DNA from: Monoraphidium neglectum
Taxonomy: Eukaryota > Chlorophyta > Chlorophyceae > Sphaeropleales > Selenastraceae
Direction: 5' to 3'
NCBI RefSeq assembly: GCF_000611645.1
Contig: NW_014013254.1
Coordinates: 1-29,060, forward strand
Length of the DNA stretch: 29,060 nt
Below the pieces are notes generated by a model. It had not been told where the DNA came from. It made no database searches and was given only the letters and a program-made list of their open reading frames with translations. Below are positions 1 to 10,415 of this stretch, in pieces. Numbering within the stretch: position 1 is the stretch's first letter; each line of letters opens with the position of its first letter. A program made the position numbers and the translations under genes.

Positions 1-301
1 GGGAAATGGGGGCGGACGTCTTGGGTTGAGCTGGTTTGGAATTTCTGAGGGCAACGCAATTGCGTGAGGCGGGGAGGGAAGGGGAGGCGGAGGGGGGCAT
101 ATGTTGATATCTGGTCAACAGAAGCCAGGCGGTTTTATGGGAGTCGATTGGGAGACGGGGGGCGCCCGGCGTGCCCCCAGGTGTTGCCAGGTACTCCATT
201 CGCCGCGCACCCTTCCTTGCACGCGCGTGGCAAAACCCTGAATCCCCTGCCCCGCGGAAGTCGGGCTGCAACGGTGTGCTCGCCCTGCCCCCGCGGCGCA
301 C

Positions 302-814
302 CTTCCAGGCCTCGAGGGCCGCGCCGCCCTCCCCCGCGAGAAACATGGCGCGCGCCTCCTTGCTCATCATTGTGGGCTCCTTCGAGTGCACGGGTTGTGC
401 ACGGGTGCGGGAAGGCGTTGGGAAGGCGGGGGGACGGCCGGTGCTCACAGCGGGGCCACGAGCGCGCGCGTTGCTGCGGAGCGCCGAGACAGGGCGGTCG
501 CCTCGCATGGCCCCGCCACGGATGCCCTCGACGCTGCCAGCCTCCAGCAGCGCTCACGACAGAGCCGCATCCGCTGGGACTTCTCGCCCTCCCAGCAAAA
601 GCTCGCCAACCCCCTTGCTCCAGGGTGGAGCGAGGTGGGGCCGGCGGCGGCGCCTGCGTGCGCCCACCTGCGCCTTGGCCTCCTCCTCGTCCTCCTCGTC
701 CTCCAGGGCCGCCCCGGCCAGGGGGTCCAGCAGGCCGCCCTCCAGCGCCGCCAGGCCCGGGTCGCGGAGCTGAGGGGTTTAGGCGTGTGTGCGTGTCAGT
801 ATGCACGTATGTGT

Positions 815-845
<31 letters not shown>

Positions 846-1525
846 ATAAAAGATTGTGCACAGCCCACAGGCAAGCTGCTGCCGAAAAGAGGAGAAGAAT
901 GGGACTGCACGAAGGACCACCTGCCAAGAAGCGCGCAACGCAAACAGAGCTGAGATTGGGGGAGGGGAGCTTGCCGGGCCGCACCTTCCCAAAGCCACCC
1001 AGGCTCGCGCCCGTGCCGCTGCCGCCGCCGCCGCCTCCTCCGCGCCCGCCGCCGCGCTTCTGCTTCTTGTTCTCAAACCACTCGGTGTCCTCCGCGCGCT
1101 CCTGTGCGCGTGACAGGTGCAGTCGGCACGAGGCAAATCAGCGTCGCGCGGCGCGCGATCTCCGATGCGCCCAGGAAAGGCAAACCAAGCATGCAGCAGC
1201 GCCTCCCCTCCCCCCGCGGTCCACCCATGCACCCTGGCGCAGCCACGCGACAACAGCCACTTGCGCCACGTCCCGCTGCACGTGGCGGGGCCCTAGACCC
1301 ATCCCTGACGCATCCACGGCCCATCTCCCGCACCGCCTGCGCCGCCGAATTAGACCCACAACCTCTTGCATTGGACCTCTTGCCTGCACCACCGGTTTGT
1401 ACGGCCCGCGCACCTGCAGCGTGGCCATCTCCAGCTCTGCCAGCTGCCTTAGCAGCACCTCCAGGCGGCCGTGGTGCAGGTCACCCGCATCCGTCAGGTA
1501 GCCGCCCAGCTGGGAGGTTGTAATG

Positions 1526-1571
<46 letters not shown>

Positions 1572-4500
1572 GGAGAGAGAGAGAGTGTGTGTGTGTGCGT
1601 GTGTGTGCATGAGTGAAAAGGCAGCTGGGGGCACCAGGTGTGTGCAGGTCCACGCACCAACTCCCACCCATTGGGCCCGCCCGCACCACTGCCCTCTTGC
1701 TCGCCCACCACCCGCCCCACTTCTGCGTTGACCCGGTCAAACTCACCTGCGGCAGCGCGTCCTTGTACATGGTGATGAGCTTGTTGAGGCCGCCCTCCGC
1801 GATGTCCATGGTGGGCAGGGCTGGGCGGGTGGAGAGCGGTGGAGGAGGCGAAGGCACCAGCGCGAGGCGCCCAGTCATGCATCAACCAGAAAACACACGG
1901 CCAAACCAGCCTGGCAGTCGATCGGCCAGCATCGTCGACTCCCTGCACAGGACGCGCCGCTTCAACGTTGATCGGCACCGTGGGCTGGGACGACTTCACC
2001 GCCGACTAACTCCGGCCCCTGGCACTACAGCCGTCTGCCCCAGCCACAACCCACAACCCTTCGCGGCCCCGGCCCGGGTGCCTTGCGCGCGCCGCGCGCG
2101 CCGCACCCGGCAGGAAGTCGTTCCCGACCAGCATGCAGAACAGCACAAAGTCGTCCACCACGCGCTCCACGTCCACCAAGCCGCCTGGGGCCCAGGGCAG
2201 CTGCCCCACCAGGCCGAACTCGACCTCAAAGTACTCGCGCAGCAGGCTGCGGGGGGATTGGGGGTGAGGAGTGGCACCATCAAAGCATTTGACGCAGGAT
2301 GGCAGGCCCATGATATGGGTGATCACGCACGGCCGAAGTGCCCTGTTGGGAGCTGCCGCAAACCCTAAGCGATTTACGGGAGCACAGCTGCACAGGGCGT
2401 CGACGGCCCCGCTGCAGCCGCGGCGCGGGGCAGTCCGCGGGGGGGGTCCGCGGGGCAGTCCGCGGCGCACCCGATCTGGAAGAGGATGAAGTTCTCAGCG
2501 CAGGGGTTGTCCAGCGTCTCGCGCGTCGGCTGGCCGCGGGAGCGCCCCGAGAACGCCACCACCTGCGCGGCGGCGGGCGCGGTCATTCGGCCGGTTTGTG
2601 GGGCCAACACGGACGGCACAGGTCAACTCGCCATCGCACCCTCCTGGCCAGCATGCACACAAGCGGTAGAGTGCTTTTGTGCGGGCTGAGCTGCACAGAA
2701 CGGAAAACGAGTGCAGGACACATCCACATGTCACACAATTCCAAGCCACAGCTGCCGTTTTGCATGCGCACAATCTTTCACGGCAGGCTAAAGCTTGTCT
2801 CTTACCTCAACAATGACACCGATGTGCCCACTCAACCCTGTCACAAATGCTCTCGCTCACACACACACAGACACACACACACACACATACACTCACACAC
2901 AAACACAACGCCCACAGCCACACTCAAGCCGCCCACCTCTCGCAGCAGGCAGAAGTGCGGCTCGTGCGTCACCAGTGACAGCATGATGAGGTCAGCGTCC
3001 AGGCCGTACATGCAGTGGCGCTGGTTCGGGGGGTACCCCGGCTGCAGCTTCTGCCACCTGATGTACTCCATGATCTTGTGCTCCCCCTCTCCAGGGACCT
3101 CGTGGCCTAGGGAAGAGGGAAGCAGGAGAGGGGTTTGCGCACGACAAGGTGTTGCATACGGAGATCATATGCATGCCTGTGCATGCGCGGTTGTGTGTGT
3201 GCAAATTTTTGTGTGTGCATGTGTGGGTGTGTTGTTGCGTGTGTGTTTGTGCTTGTATATGTGCGTGTGCGGCTTGTGCCTGACAAGGGATAGGTGTGTG
3301 TGATGCCGCATGAACGGGTGAGCGGCAAAACGAGGCTGGGCGCTCGTATGCGGAGTTGCGGCGGGCCATGTGCGCAGGGGGCCCCTCAGCTTGGCCGCCT
3401 CAGCGCCCGCTGCGCCCCGCAGCCCACCGCTGAAGATGACGTTGGGCTTCTGCCACACAGGGTCCTCCGCCATCTTGCGGCGCACCTGCGGACAGAACGG
3501 CCGCAATCGGCGGCGCCACAAGGCATGAGGTTAGACGTGCGTATGACTTGCTCGTCCGGCGCGTGCATGGGCCTGCCGCTGCACATATGCAGCGGCAGGC
3601 GGAGCAGGAATGATGAAGGCAGGCGCGATAATCCGGCCGCCGCCGGATTGCTTGCGGTGAACGTGCGCTGCAGCAGCCCTAGCAGTGCGCCGTTCCCCAA
3701 TGTGTGCGGCCTTGGGGACTCACGAAGAAGCGCAGGTGCCGCCCCAGCCGGTCCATGAAGGGCGTGCCCGGCGTGATGCAGTTGGAGTCGAATGCGGTGG
3801 CGGGATCAATCTCCTCGCCACGCGCCTTGATCTCCGCCTCGCGCTGCGTTTGTCAAGGGTTTGCGGGCGCGGGGTGGTGGGTGCCCACGGCTGCGGGGAG
3901 CATCCGCTCACCAGGGCGTGGTGCGGGCTCCGTGCCGCAAACTACTGCCCCTCTCGAGTGCTTGGGGGCAACGCGCATCAAAAAAAGCGCTGCTGACATG
4001 GCAAGCGTCTGCTGCGGCCGCCGATGCCATCGCTAGTGCTGCTGCGACCGCCACCGCCCGCGCATTTCGCAGGCTCCCACTGTAGCGGCTGCACTAGCAC
4101 CGCGAACATCAAATGCGGCGTGGAAAACTGCCCGCAACAGCCCCCAGCCGCCCCTGGAGGGCCACGCAGCTCACCGCCTCCCGCTCCTTGGCCGACTTGA
4201 AGCGCCGAGCCCGCTGCTGGTTCATTTTGGCCCGAGGGGCGACGCCTGCGCAGCGTTGCGCGGGTGTCGACACAGTGACGAGGCGCGAGGCGGCGTGCTG
4301 CCCTGTCCCGGAGGAGCGGATAGCTGCAAATGCGCATGTGCAGCTGCTGATATGTGCCCTCAGGACGCCAGCCAAGCGGTAGCAAGAACCGGCATGCGGT
4401 GCCCTGCCCGCAGCACGCAGCTGAGTGGGCTGTCACACCCCACAAGAGGGCCCGCACCGTCGATGGCCATGAACACCAGCTTCTGCGGTTTGATAATCTG

Positions 4501-4967
4501 AATCAGCTTGTCCAGGTATGTGAATATGCGCACCACCATCTCCGTCTCCGTCAGCTTCAGATTGGGGTCATTGGCGTGCGTGCAGTTGTGGATGATGCCA
4601 TTCATATCCAAGTAAAGGTTGTCGATCTCTGGCGGCGCCTCTGTCGCCGCCACCGACATGTTAAGCAGCGGGTAGCGCTCAGAGAGCCACCGGTAGAACT
4701 TGGGAATCCCTGGAGTTCACAAGGGGCCCGGGACGGCGAGAGGAGGGCGGGCGTTGGGCAGCTCGGGGCGTGCCACGGCAGGAGTTGGGGTGTGCTGCTG
4801 TGATGTAGAGGAGCGGCACTCGCTGCCAGCACCGCCGGCGTCCCTGCCGTGCTATATGCCAACATCTATACTCCCTGCGCAAGTTGCACACGCTAAAGGA
4901 CGCCTGCTGTTGCCCAACCGACGACACCACTGAGCAATGGGAGCGTGCGCCCCCCCCGCTCACCCAT
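302..4967 (-). CDS. XRN: 5'-3' exoribonuclease, XRN family (3' end outside the window)
   Basis: XRN enzymes degrade 5'-monophosphorylated RNA processively. The exons I can join are 4967-4964, 4709-4458, 4245-4175, 3843-3724, 3485-3428, 3106-2937, 2562-2471, 2246-2107, 1820-1747, 1509-1414, 1101-985, 769-668 and, less surely, 379-302, about 458 codons. The start reads [18 protein letters not shown], the standard XRN N-terminus. The acidic residues of the nuclease centre are visible in [35 protein letters not shown] and VGNDFLP. The family motif [12 protein letters not shown] is also present. The usual FLPH is FLPA here. The first coding exon is only ATG plus one base, followed by a 254-nt intron. 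The CCHC zinc knuckle that plant XRN2/3/4 carry after LREV is not seen. Past about residue 330 the protein turns Gly- and Glu/Asp-rich. The C-terminal half should continue left of position 1. The family is certain; the XRN1/2/4 subtype is not. Confidence 0.93.
809..845. repeat. (TG)n microsatellite in an XRN intron
   Basis: A nearly pure TG run lies in the intron between XRN exons 1101-985 and 769-668, reading as (CA)n in the sense direction. Confidence 0.95.
1528..1608. repeat. Compound (TG)n(GA)n(TG)n microsatellite in an XRN intron
   Basis: About 21 TG units are followed by a short GA run and another TG run, all within the 1746-1510 intron of XRN and close to its 3' acceptor on the minus strand. 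Confidence 0.95.
2857..2910. repeat. (CA)n microsatellite in an XRN intron
   Basis: An interrupted CA run just inside the donor of the 2936-2563 intron reads as (TG)n in the sense strand, opposite in orientation to the other XRN intron repeats. Confidence 0.95.
3187..3300. repeat. Degenerate TG-rich tract in an XRN intron
   Basis: An imperfect TG/TGTT/TGCG tract fills much of the 3427-3107 intron. It looks like an old, decayed microsatellite. Confidence 0.8.
3571..3600. repeat. Perfect inverted repeat (13-bp arms, 4-nt loop)
   Basis: GCCTGCCGCTGCA at 3571-3583 is exactly complementary to 3588-3600, with CATA between. It lies within XRN intron 3723-3486 and would form a strong hairpin in the pre-mRNA. 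Confidence 0.9.
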
Positions 4968-5600
4968 GGCGTCCTGCTGCTCCTAGAGTGTCTACAGATA
5001 CCGTATTATTATGGCACCATGTCCGGCACGCCCCTCATCCACACCGACCACTGCGCCAGATCTACTAGTGAACAGCCTGGGACGAGCTCAGTATCAGGCC
5101 AGCTGTACTGTGAAACCAGTCACCATCACACATCATACGGTACTCGGTAAAGGCTTGCAAACGGAGGGCAAAGGCACAAGAGGCGGATTGGCAGTGTCAA
5201 GGCCAGTGAGCGGGTGACAAGTCAGGTTTCGGACTGCAATATGTGGATATGAATCGCGACCTAGTTGTATTATTGCTTTTGCTTCGGAAATTCCCCAGAT
5301 CACCACGCACATGGTGGTTACCAGACTGGAACCGCCCTCTTATAGTTGCAGCCAATACACTCTAACGAAGGCTCGGGAATCTGAGATGCTTTGAGGGGCC
5401 AGTTGGCACACCGGCCGCCGGAACGGCCCGGTACGGCGCTCGCCGTGAGGCGCCGATTTTGGCGCCCGCATCGTCGACGCTGACCGCACGAGCCAGAATC
5501 CCGCCAGGGGAGTTTCGGTCCATAGCAGCGCAACGTCTCGATTGCCGGAAGACGTGCCAGTGCTTGATCGTTCCTTGCACTGTTCCAACCAGCTGACGCA
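4968..5600. promoter_or_regulatory. Divergent intergenic region between XRN and the b561 gene
   Basis: This stretch separates two genes that start away from each other, so it should hold both promoters and 5' UTRs. It is visibly less GC-rich than the exons. GATACCGTA lies at 4997-5005 and TACGGTA at 5136-5142, a motif also seen in other intergenic regions of the window. No convincing TATA box or RNA gene is visible. The long antisense reading frame entering from the right, stopping near 5318, is a shadow of the b561 gene. Confidence 0.5.
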
Positions 5601-7193
5601 ATGTTGGAAGCAGTCGCCGTGCGCGCACGCCGCGTCGCGGCGTGGCCCAACGTGCTGCATTTCTTGCTATTCGTCCTGTCCCTGTCGCTGGCATTCAGCT
5701 CATACAACGGCACTCTCTTTGGATGGTGCGTGGAAACGTATAAAGCACGTTGGTATGGTTTGGCAGAGACGGGCTGTGAAGCGGGTGCCATGTGTGCCTG
5801 GACTGCTGCCTGGGTTGGTGCACACCCAACCAGCGCCGCGCCCGCACCGCCACAACCCGCGCTCAGGCACCCTTTCTGCATGGCTATCGGGTACCTCTTT
5901 TTCATGGGGGAGGGCCTCATATCGGCGTGGGCCATACGCACCACGGCCGGGGAGGAGCGGCTGCGGGGCCTCGACATGCATGCGCTAATGCAGGTGCGCC
6001 TCTGCCCATTGAGGCCCCCCTCACCCCTGCCAGCTGCTGAGGGCTGCCCTCTCTGCAGGCATGCTGTGTGCATGTGTACGCCTTGCTGGGCGGCCGCCGG
6101 TGTCGTGCTGTGCGACGGCGTGCAACGGTCGGCTGGTGGCTCTGCCAATCCCCTAGAAGGCGCGCAACAACAGCAGCGCTGCCCAGTGGGCAACAATCAC
6201 ATCCACCAACCGGCGCGGCTGCGCTGCGCTTTGCGTTCGCAGCTGCGCGCTGTCGTCCTGATAGCCATCGGTGCGGGCGTCATCATCCACAACAAGAACC
6301 TGAACCACAAGGCCCACTTCAAGACGCTCCACGGAAAGGTGGGGGGGGGGGAGCGCCGGCCGGCGCGCCGCTGGTGGTTAGCGGCGAGATAGAGCCCGGG
6401 CCCGATCCAGGTCGTGGCGCGCCTTGCCACCAGCTCCCGGCCGCGTGCAGGTTGAAGCGTCGCGCTTTCGAACGCCGCACACAGATGCCTCGCACCACCA
6501 CAGGCCACCTCCTGAGCCCCGTACAATCGGACCTTCTCGCTCTTCTGCATCGCAGCTGGGGCTGCTGACGCTCGTCTTGACTGGCCTGTCGCCGCTGCTG
6601 GGGGCGATCTCCTTCCGCAAGCTGGGCCTCCTCCAGCGGTTCCCAGAGCAGTGGCACTCGCGACTAAAGAAGGCGCACAGAGTGGTGGGTGGCTCAGCGA
6701 TGGGGCGGCGGCGGGCGCCAACATGGAGCAGCTGTTGTCGTCGTTTGGGGTACAAGTACTCTGGATTGACATGTCAGCAACACCCGCCTGCTCTTTCACA
6801 TCGACTGACCTTGTGCGGCGCCGCACCCTCCATAGCTCGGCGCTTTGACATGGGGGCTATCTCTCGTAACTATTGAGATCGCCCTGCCCCACAAAGCCGT
6901 TTACAAGGTACGAAGCGAAAGCGATGGGAGGGGTGGGGTGCACGCTGCCGCCAGCAGCCATTCAAAAACACAGCCATCGATGGGTGCGCAGAGCGATGCG
7001 CCGTCGTCCCGTACCCACGCTCAATCACACCTAATTAAAACGCAGGACGGGTGCGCCCGCTGCCTGTGGCACCCCTTGACCGCAGGCATTTGCGACGCCG
7101 GCGTGGCAGGTGGGGACGGCCGCGGCCGGAGGGCTAATGGTGACGCTGCTCTACGGCCGCATCCGGCGCCAGGGCGTCCTCAAGGGCGTGTAA
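5601..7193 (+). CDS. Cytochrome b561-domain membrane protein (CYB561D2-like)
   Basis: Exons are 5601-5725, 5867-5993, 6243-6338, 6556-6684, 6836-6907 and 7086-7193, with phases that agree throughout; the product is 218 aa. This is a six-helix di-heme protein that moves electrons across a membrane, typically from ascorbate to monodehydroascorbate or ferric iron. The four conserved heme histidines sit in FGWHPFCM (H43), LDMHALMQ (H80), KTLHGK (H114) and KKAHRV (H157), with normal spacing. LGLLTLVLTGLSPLLGAISF is a typical b561 helix. The length fits the single-domain CYB561D group, which lacks an extra DOMON domain. The first Met is followed by a short basic stretch and then the first helix. 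The donor at the end of exon 4 could be 6681 or 6684; GTGGGT at 6685 fits better. Substrate and membrane cannot be read from the sequence. It diverges from XRN and converges on the YEATS gene. Confidence 0.92.
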
Positions 7194-7469
7194 TACTGGC
7201 AATACCCTGGGGCTGGGACTTGTCCCCACATGCCTCGAAAGGGGGGCCGCAGCCTACTTATGCATGGAGCACTGCTGGAGGTGCACGAGCCAAACGAATC
7301 AGAGAAGTGTCGGCAGTAGTGCCACGTAGCCTCGTAGAACGCAACACCACAATGAGCAGCGGCCGCCTGCCCGCAGTGCGCTGCACATGATGCGCGCACG
7401 TGTGGCCGCACCGCAGCCGTTGAAGAGGAGGCGCGGTTGGCCAGCCAAGCTGCAGGGCAGCGGGCCACC
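7194..7469. other. Convergent 3' region between the b561 and YEATS genes
   Basis: Only 276 bp separate the two stop codons, so the 3' UTRs of the two genes must lie close together or overlap. The b561 stop codon itself sits in a TGTAA string (7189-7193), too early to be its own poly(A) signal. I see no other gene or repeat here. Confidence 0.5.
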
Positions 7470-9746
7470 TCACATCCCCATGGGCTGCCCATGCGTTATG
7501 ACCCCCTGGGCCGCCGCTGCCGCTGCCGCCGCCGCCGCCTGCGCGGCCTGCTGTGCGGCCTGCTGCTCGATGGCCGCGGCGTTCTTGACCGTGGCCACTG
7601 CCTGGGCTACCCGCTGGCGCGCCTGGGGTGCCGGGCAGCGGCGACAGCAAGGGCAAAGGGGTTGGGGCAAGGTCAGACACACACACACACACACACACAC
7701 ACATTTTGCGGCCAAACGCGTTGACTGCCACGACTGCTCAGCAGACGCAACGCCATCTGCCCAGCAAGCAGGGTCACGGAATTTGGTCTGCTCGGGCCAA
7801 CACCTGCTTTCCCCCGAGCCCCCAGCTTAAGGGCCCCCCGCTGCCTCGGCTGACACCATCAGCCACTCACCTCATTTATGAGCTGCAGCTCAGCCGCTTC
7901 GTTCTCCGGCCGCCCCGCATGGGGTCCGATTATGCTCGGCACCTGGGAAGGAGTGATGACATCATATTGTTTGCACGCGCGTGGTTGGGCCGGTGCGCAC
8001 ACAGCTGCGCGCAGCGGTATATGCCGCACGCTGGCCGTGCCCCACTGGGTGTGGCTGAGCGATGCTCTGCGACCGAGCACGCTAAGCACGTGTCGCAGTT
8101 GCAAGGCCGCAGACGGCCACACAAACCCCGGCGGCCCGTTTCCCCAAACCCTTGCCTGCAGCGCCCTCTGCGGTGTGGACATGAGGCGCCGGTAGAAGGC
8201 CTCATGAGGCTCACTGAAGACCAACTCCTCATATTGCTCCTGAAGGGGGGCGGCGATTGGGAGGGGGCGTCAGCGAGCGCATTGACGAGTGGTGTGAGAG
8301 ACAAAACGAGACAACAAGGACTGCCAACGCGGCAGCCTAGCCGGGTCCGCTACACCAGTCCTGAGGAGACAGTGACAGCAATGCCCGTGCGCCCGCGCTT
8401 GCTTCGTGGCCCCCCAAGCAAGGCCACAGCCCCGCCCTGAGCACTCGCCCGAGCGCGCCGCCACCCTCAGTGCCGTCTGCCTCCCCCTCCACTTCTTTAC
8501 CCCCCTCCCCTTAGCCGCCCCGCGCTCACGCTGATGACGGGCTTCTTGTTTGCGGGCAGCGGCAGGCCCTGCGGCTCCCCCTCCTCGTACAGCCGCAGGT
8601 GGTGGAACACCTCAATGGGGCCCTCCTGGGCGTCAGGCTGGAAGTGCAGCTGGCCGGTCGGGGGTGCACGCGCAAGGGGCCGGGAGGGCGGACGTGACAG
8701 GGGCGAAATCAGTCCAGTTGGAGGGGAGGATAGTGCATGAGCGGGGCGCAGGAGGGATGCACGAACTCAAGGGTTCACCGCAGAACGACGGGGCTGTCGG
8801 CCACTGCTTCAACACCAGGCATGCTTGCTGCTGCTCCTCGCGAGCCGCTCCTGCCTGACGCTGGCCGCCCGCCTTGCATGCAGACCAAAGCCCCCGCCCA
8901 GCCCCCGTGGGCGCAGCCCAGGCACCCACCACGATGCTCATCTCAAACTCGCCCCAGCCCTCCTCTGTCAGCTCAAAGGGCGGCGCATGGATGATGCGCT
9001 GCGGGTTGTTGAAGGACGCGTGAAGGTTGAACGTCACCTGTTGTTGCACGGTGGCGATTGGGAGGGGGCGCGCAGTGAGCGGCGTCGGGACATGAGGCGG
9101 CGGTTACATGCTCAGCGCTGGCATGGAGCGCGTCGAATTGGTAGTCAGAGCGCCAGGTCCGGGGGCAGCAGCGGCTTGGTGCGCATTGAAAGCAATGCTT
9201 GGGTTGGGTTGGTGCGAGCAGATATCGCCCAGGGCGTGAGCACATGGCCTACTCAGGGGTGGCCACCTTTTGTATGAGCGGAGACAGGTCCTCGTTATTG
9301 GCGCCCCGCACGTAGGCTGTCCACCGGTGGGTGGCTGTGTCGGTCGCCTGGGGCCGCCACGCGGCGTCATGACATGGTGCATGGCGGGACGGAGCGTTGG
9401 GAGGGGTCGGAGGGTGCGAACAGCGGCGATGCATCCAATGCTCCGTTGCTGCTCCCGCAGCGGGTCCCCCGGCCAACCTACCCTAGCACCATCACCACCA
9501 CCAACGGCAGCAGCAGCTGCTGCTCCTGCAGCTACAGCGGCACCAACGGCGGCGCCCAGGCGGCGGCGGGCACCAGCTGGGCCAGGTGTTGGCAGTGCGC
9601 ACCTTTTTGCCCAGGGCGAATGCGATGGTGCCTATAACCACAGGGTATACATATTCCGTGTTGCGTAGCCGTGTAGCGGTCTGCAGCGCCGCAGCAGCGG
9701 CCAGGGCAGCGGTGGCGGCGGTAAAGGAGGTAGCTGCAGGCGGCAT
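7470..9746 (-). CDS. YEATS-domain protein, YAF9/GAS41/TAF14 type
   Basis: Exons are 9746-9603, 9347-9267, 9037-8930, 8649-8530, 8239-8156, 7942-7871 and 7622-7470; all introns are phase 0 and the product is 253 aa. YEATS proteins read acylated histone lysines. The YAF9/GAS41 branch is a subunit of the SWR1 (H2A.Z deposition) and NuA4 (histone acetyltransferase) complexes. Visible landmarks are YPVVIGTIAFALGKK, THRWTAYVRGANNEDLSPLI, HASFNNPQRIIHAPPFEL, EEGWGEFEMSI and VFSEPHEAFYRRLM. The reader-pocket residues H81, S83, W103 and F106 are present. The C-terminal 50 residues form an Ala/Gln-rich, probably coiled-coil segment where family members bind their complexes. The N-terminal 25 residues are an Ala-rich extension. 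The chosen ATG is the only in-frame one that continues directly into the conserved block. Intron 5 appears to use a GC donor (CAG followed by GCAAGG). Confidence in the family is high. Confidence 0.95.
7677..7703. repeat. (CA)n microsatellite in a YEATS intron
   Basis: A pure CA run lies in the last intron of the YEATS gene and reads as (TG)n in the sense direction. Confidence 0.95.
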
Positions 9747-10415
9747 GCTGCAGCGCAGCTGGACACGCGGGCAACGCGGACAGTCTGGAGATGGTGCGGT
9801 ACCACTCACCGGTGCCGCTTGGTAGTAGTCCGCCATCCGCTTGATATGCCTCTTGTATTGAAGCCGCCGGCCCGCAGCAGATGCAGGCACGGCAAGGCCC
9901 CCCCACGGGCAGCAACGAGCAGCAGCGGCAGCAAGTGCTGTGCAGCACAGCAAGCGTCGCTACGCGCCACGGCAAACGACCCTCCAGCCACCACCGCTGA
10001 CTTGCTGAAGACACCGGTTTGTTGGACGTGCAGGCAAAACTTTGAGAAAAACACCTGCTGGCGAAAGATAAGATAGATCTGCCTGAGTCCAATCCAACAA
10101 TCAGGATCTGAGCTGCGCTTTGCAAAGCTTGCAAGATCTATGTATAGCAATCGATTTTTTGATCAATGTATGACACAGTATGATACCGTTACGCTTGAGC
10201 TGCGGTTTGATCTGAGGCAGTCTGTGCCGGATTGTCTTGTGAACAGGTCAACCTGAGCCGCATGAAGCTAAATTTTGTGGGAGGATTGGCCAGTAGCAGC
10301 TCTGAGGTTGCTTGCATTCTTGTTGGGGCAACACCGGGTCCAGCTTGGTGACGCACGTGGAGACGGCGGGACGCAACCGCCAGTAAAATCTGGGAGGCCT
10401 GCGCCCAGCCATTCG
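9747..10415. promoter_or_regulatory. Divergent intergenic region between YEATS and the phytol kinase gene
   Basis: The two genes start about 670 bp apart in opposite directions. The part from about 10000 to 10200 is AT-rich compared with its surroundings and contains GATACCGTTA at 10182-10191, matching the motif seen upstream of XRN and RGP1. No clear TATA box is seen. A minus-strand frame from 10150 to 9806 shows no family similarity and is taken as 5' UTR or promoter. Confidence 0.45.

Noticed and set aside
530..660. Possible additional XRN exon, and a plus-strand peptide [18 protein letters not shown]
   Set aside because: Neither could be linked in phase with good donors and acceptors or matched to a known XRN segment, so the stretch is left as intron.
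135..1253. 372-codon minus-strand frame at the left edge
   Set aside because: It runs straight through a (TG)n tract and across XRN introns; only short parts in other frames fit the XRN protein.
5318..6196. 292-codon minus-strand frame
   Set aside because: Antisense to exons 1 and 2 of the b561 gene, whose sense frame has clear family motifs and consistent splice phases.
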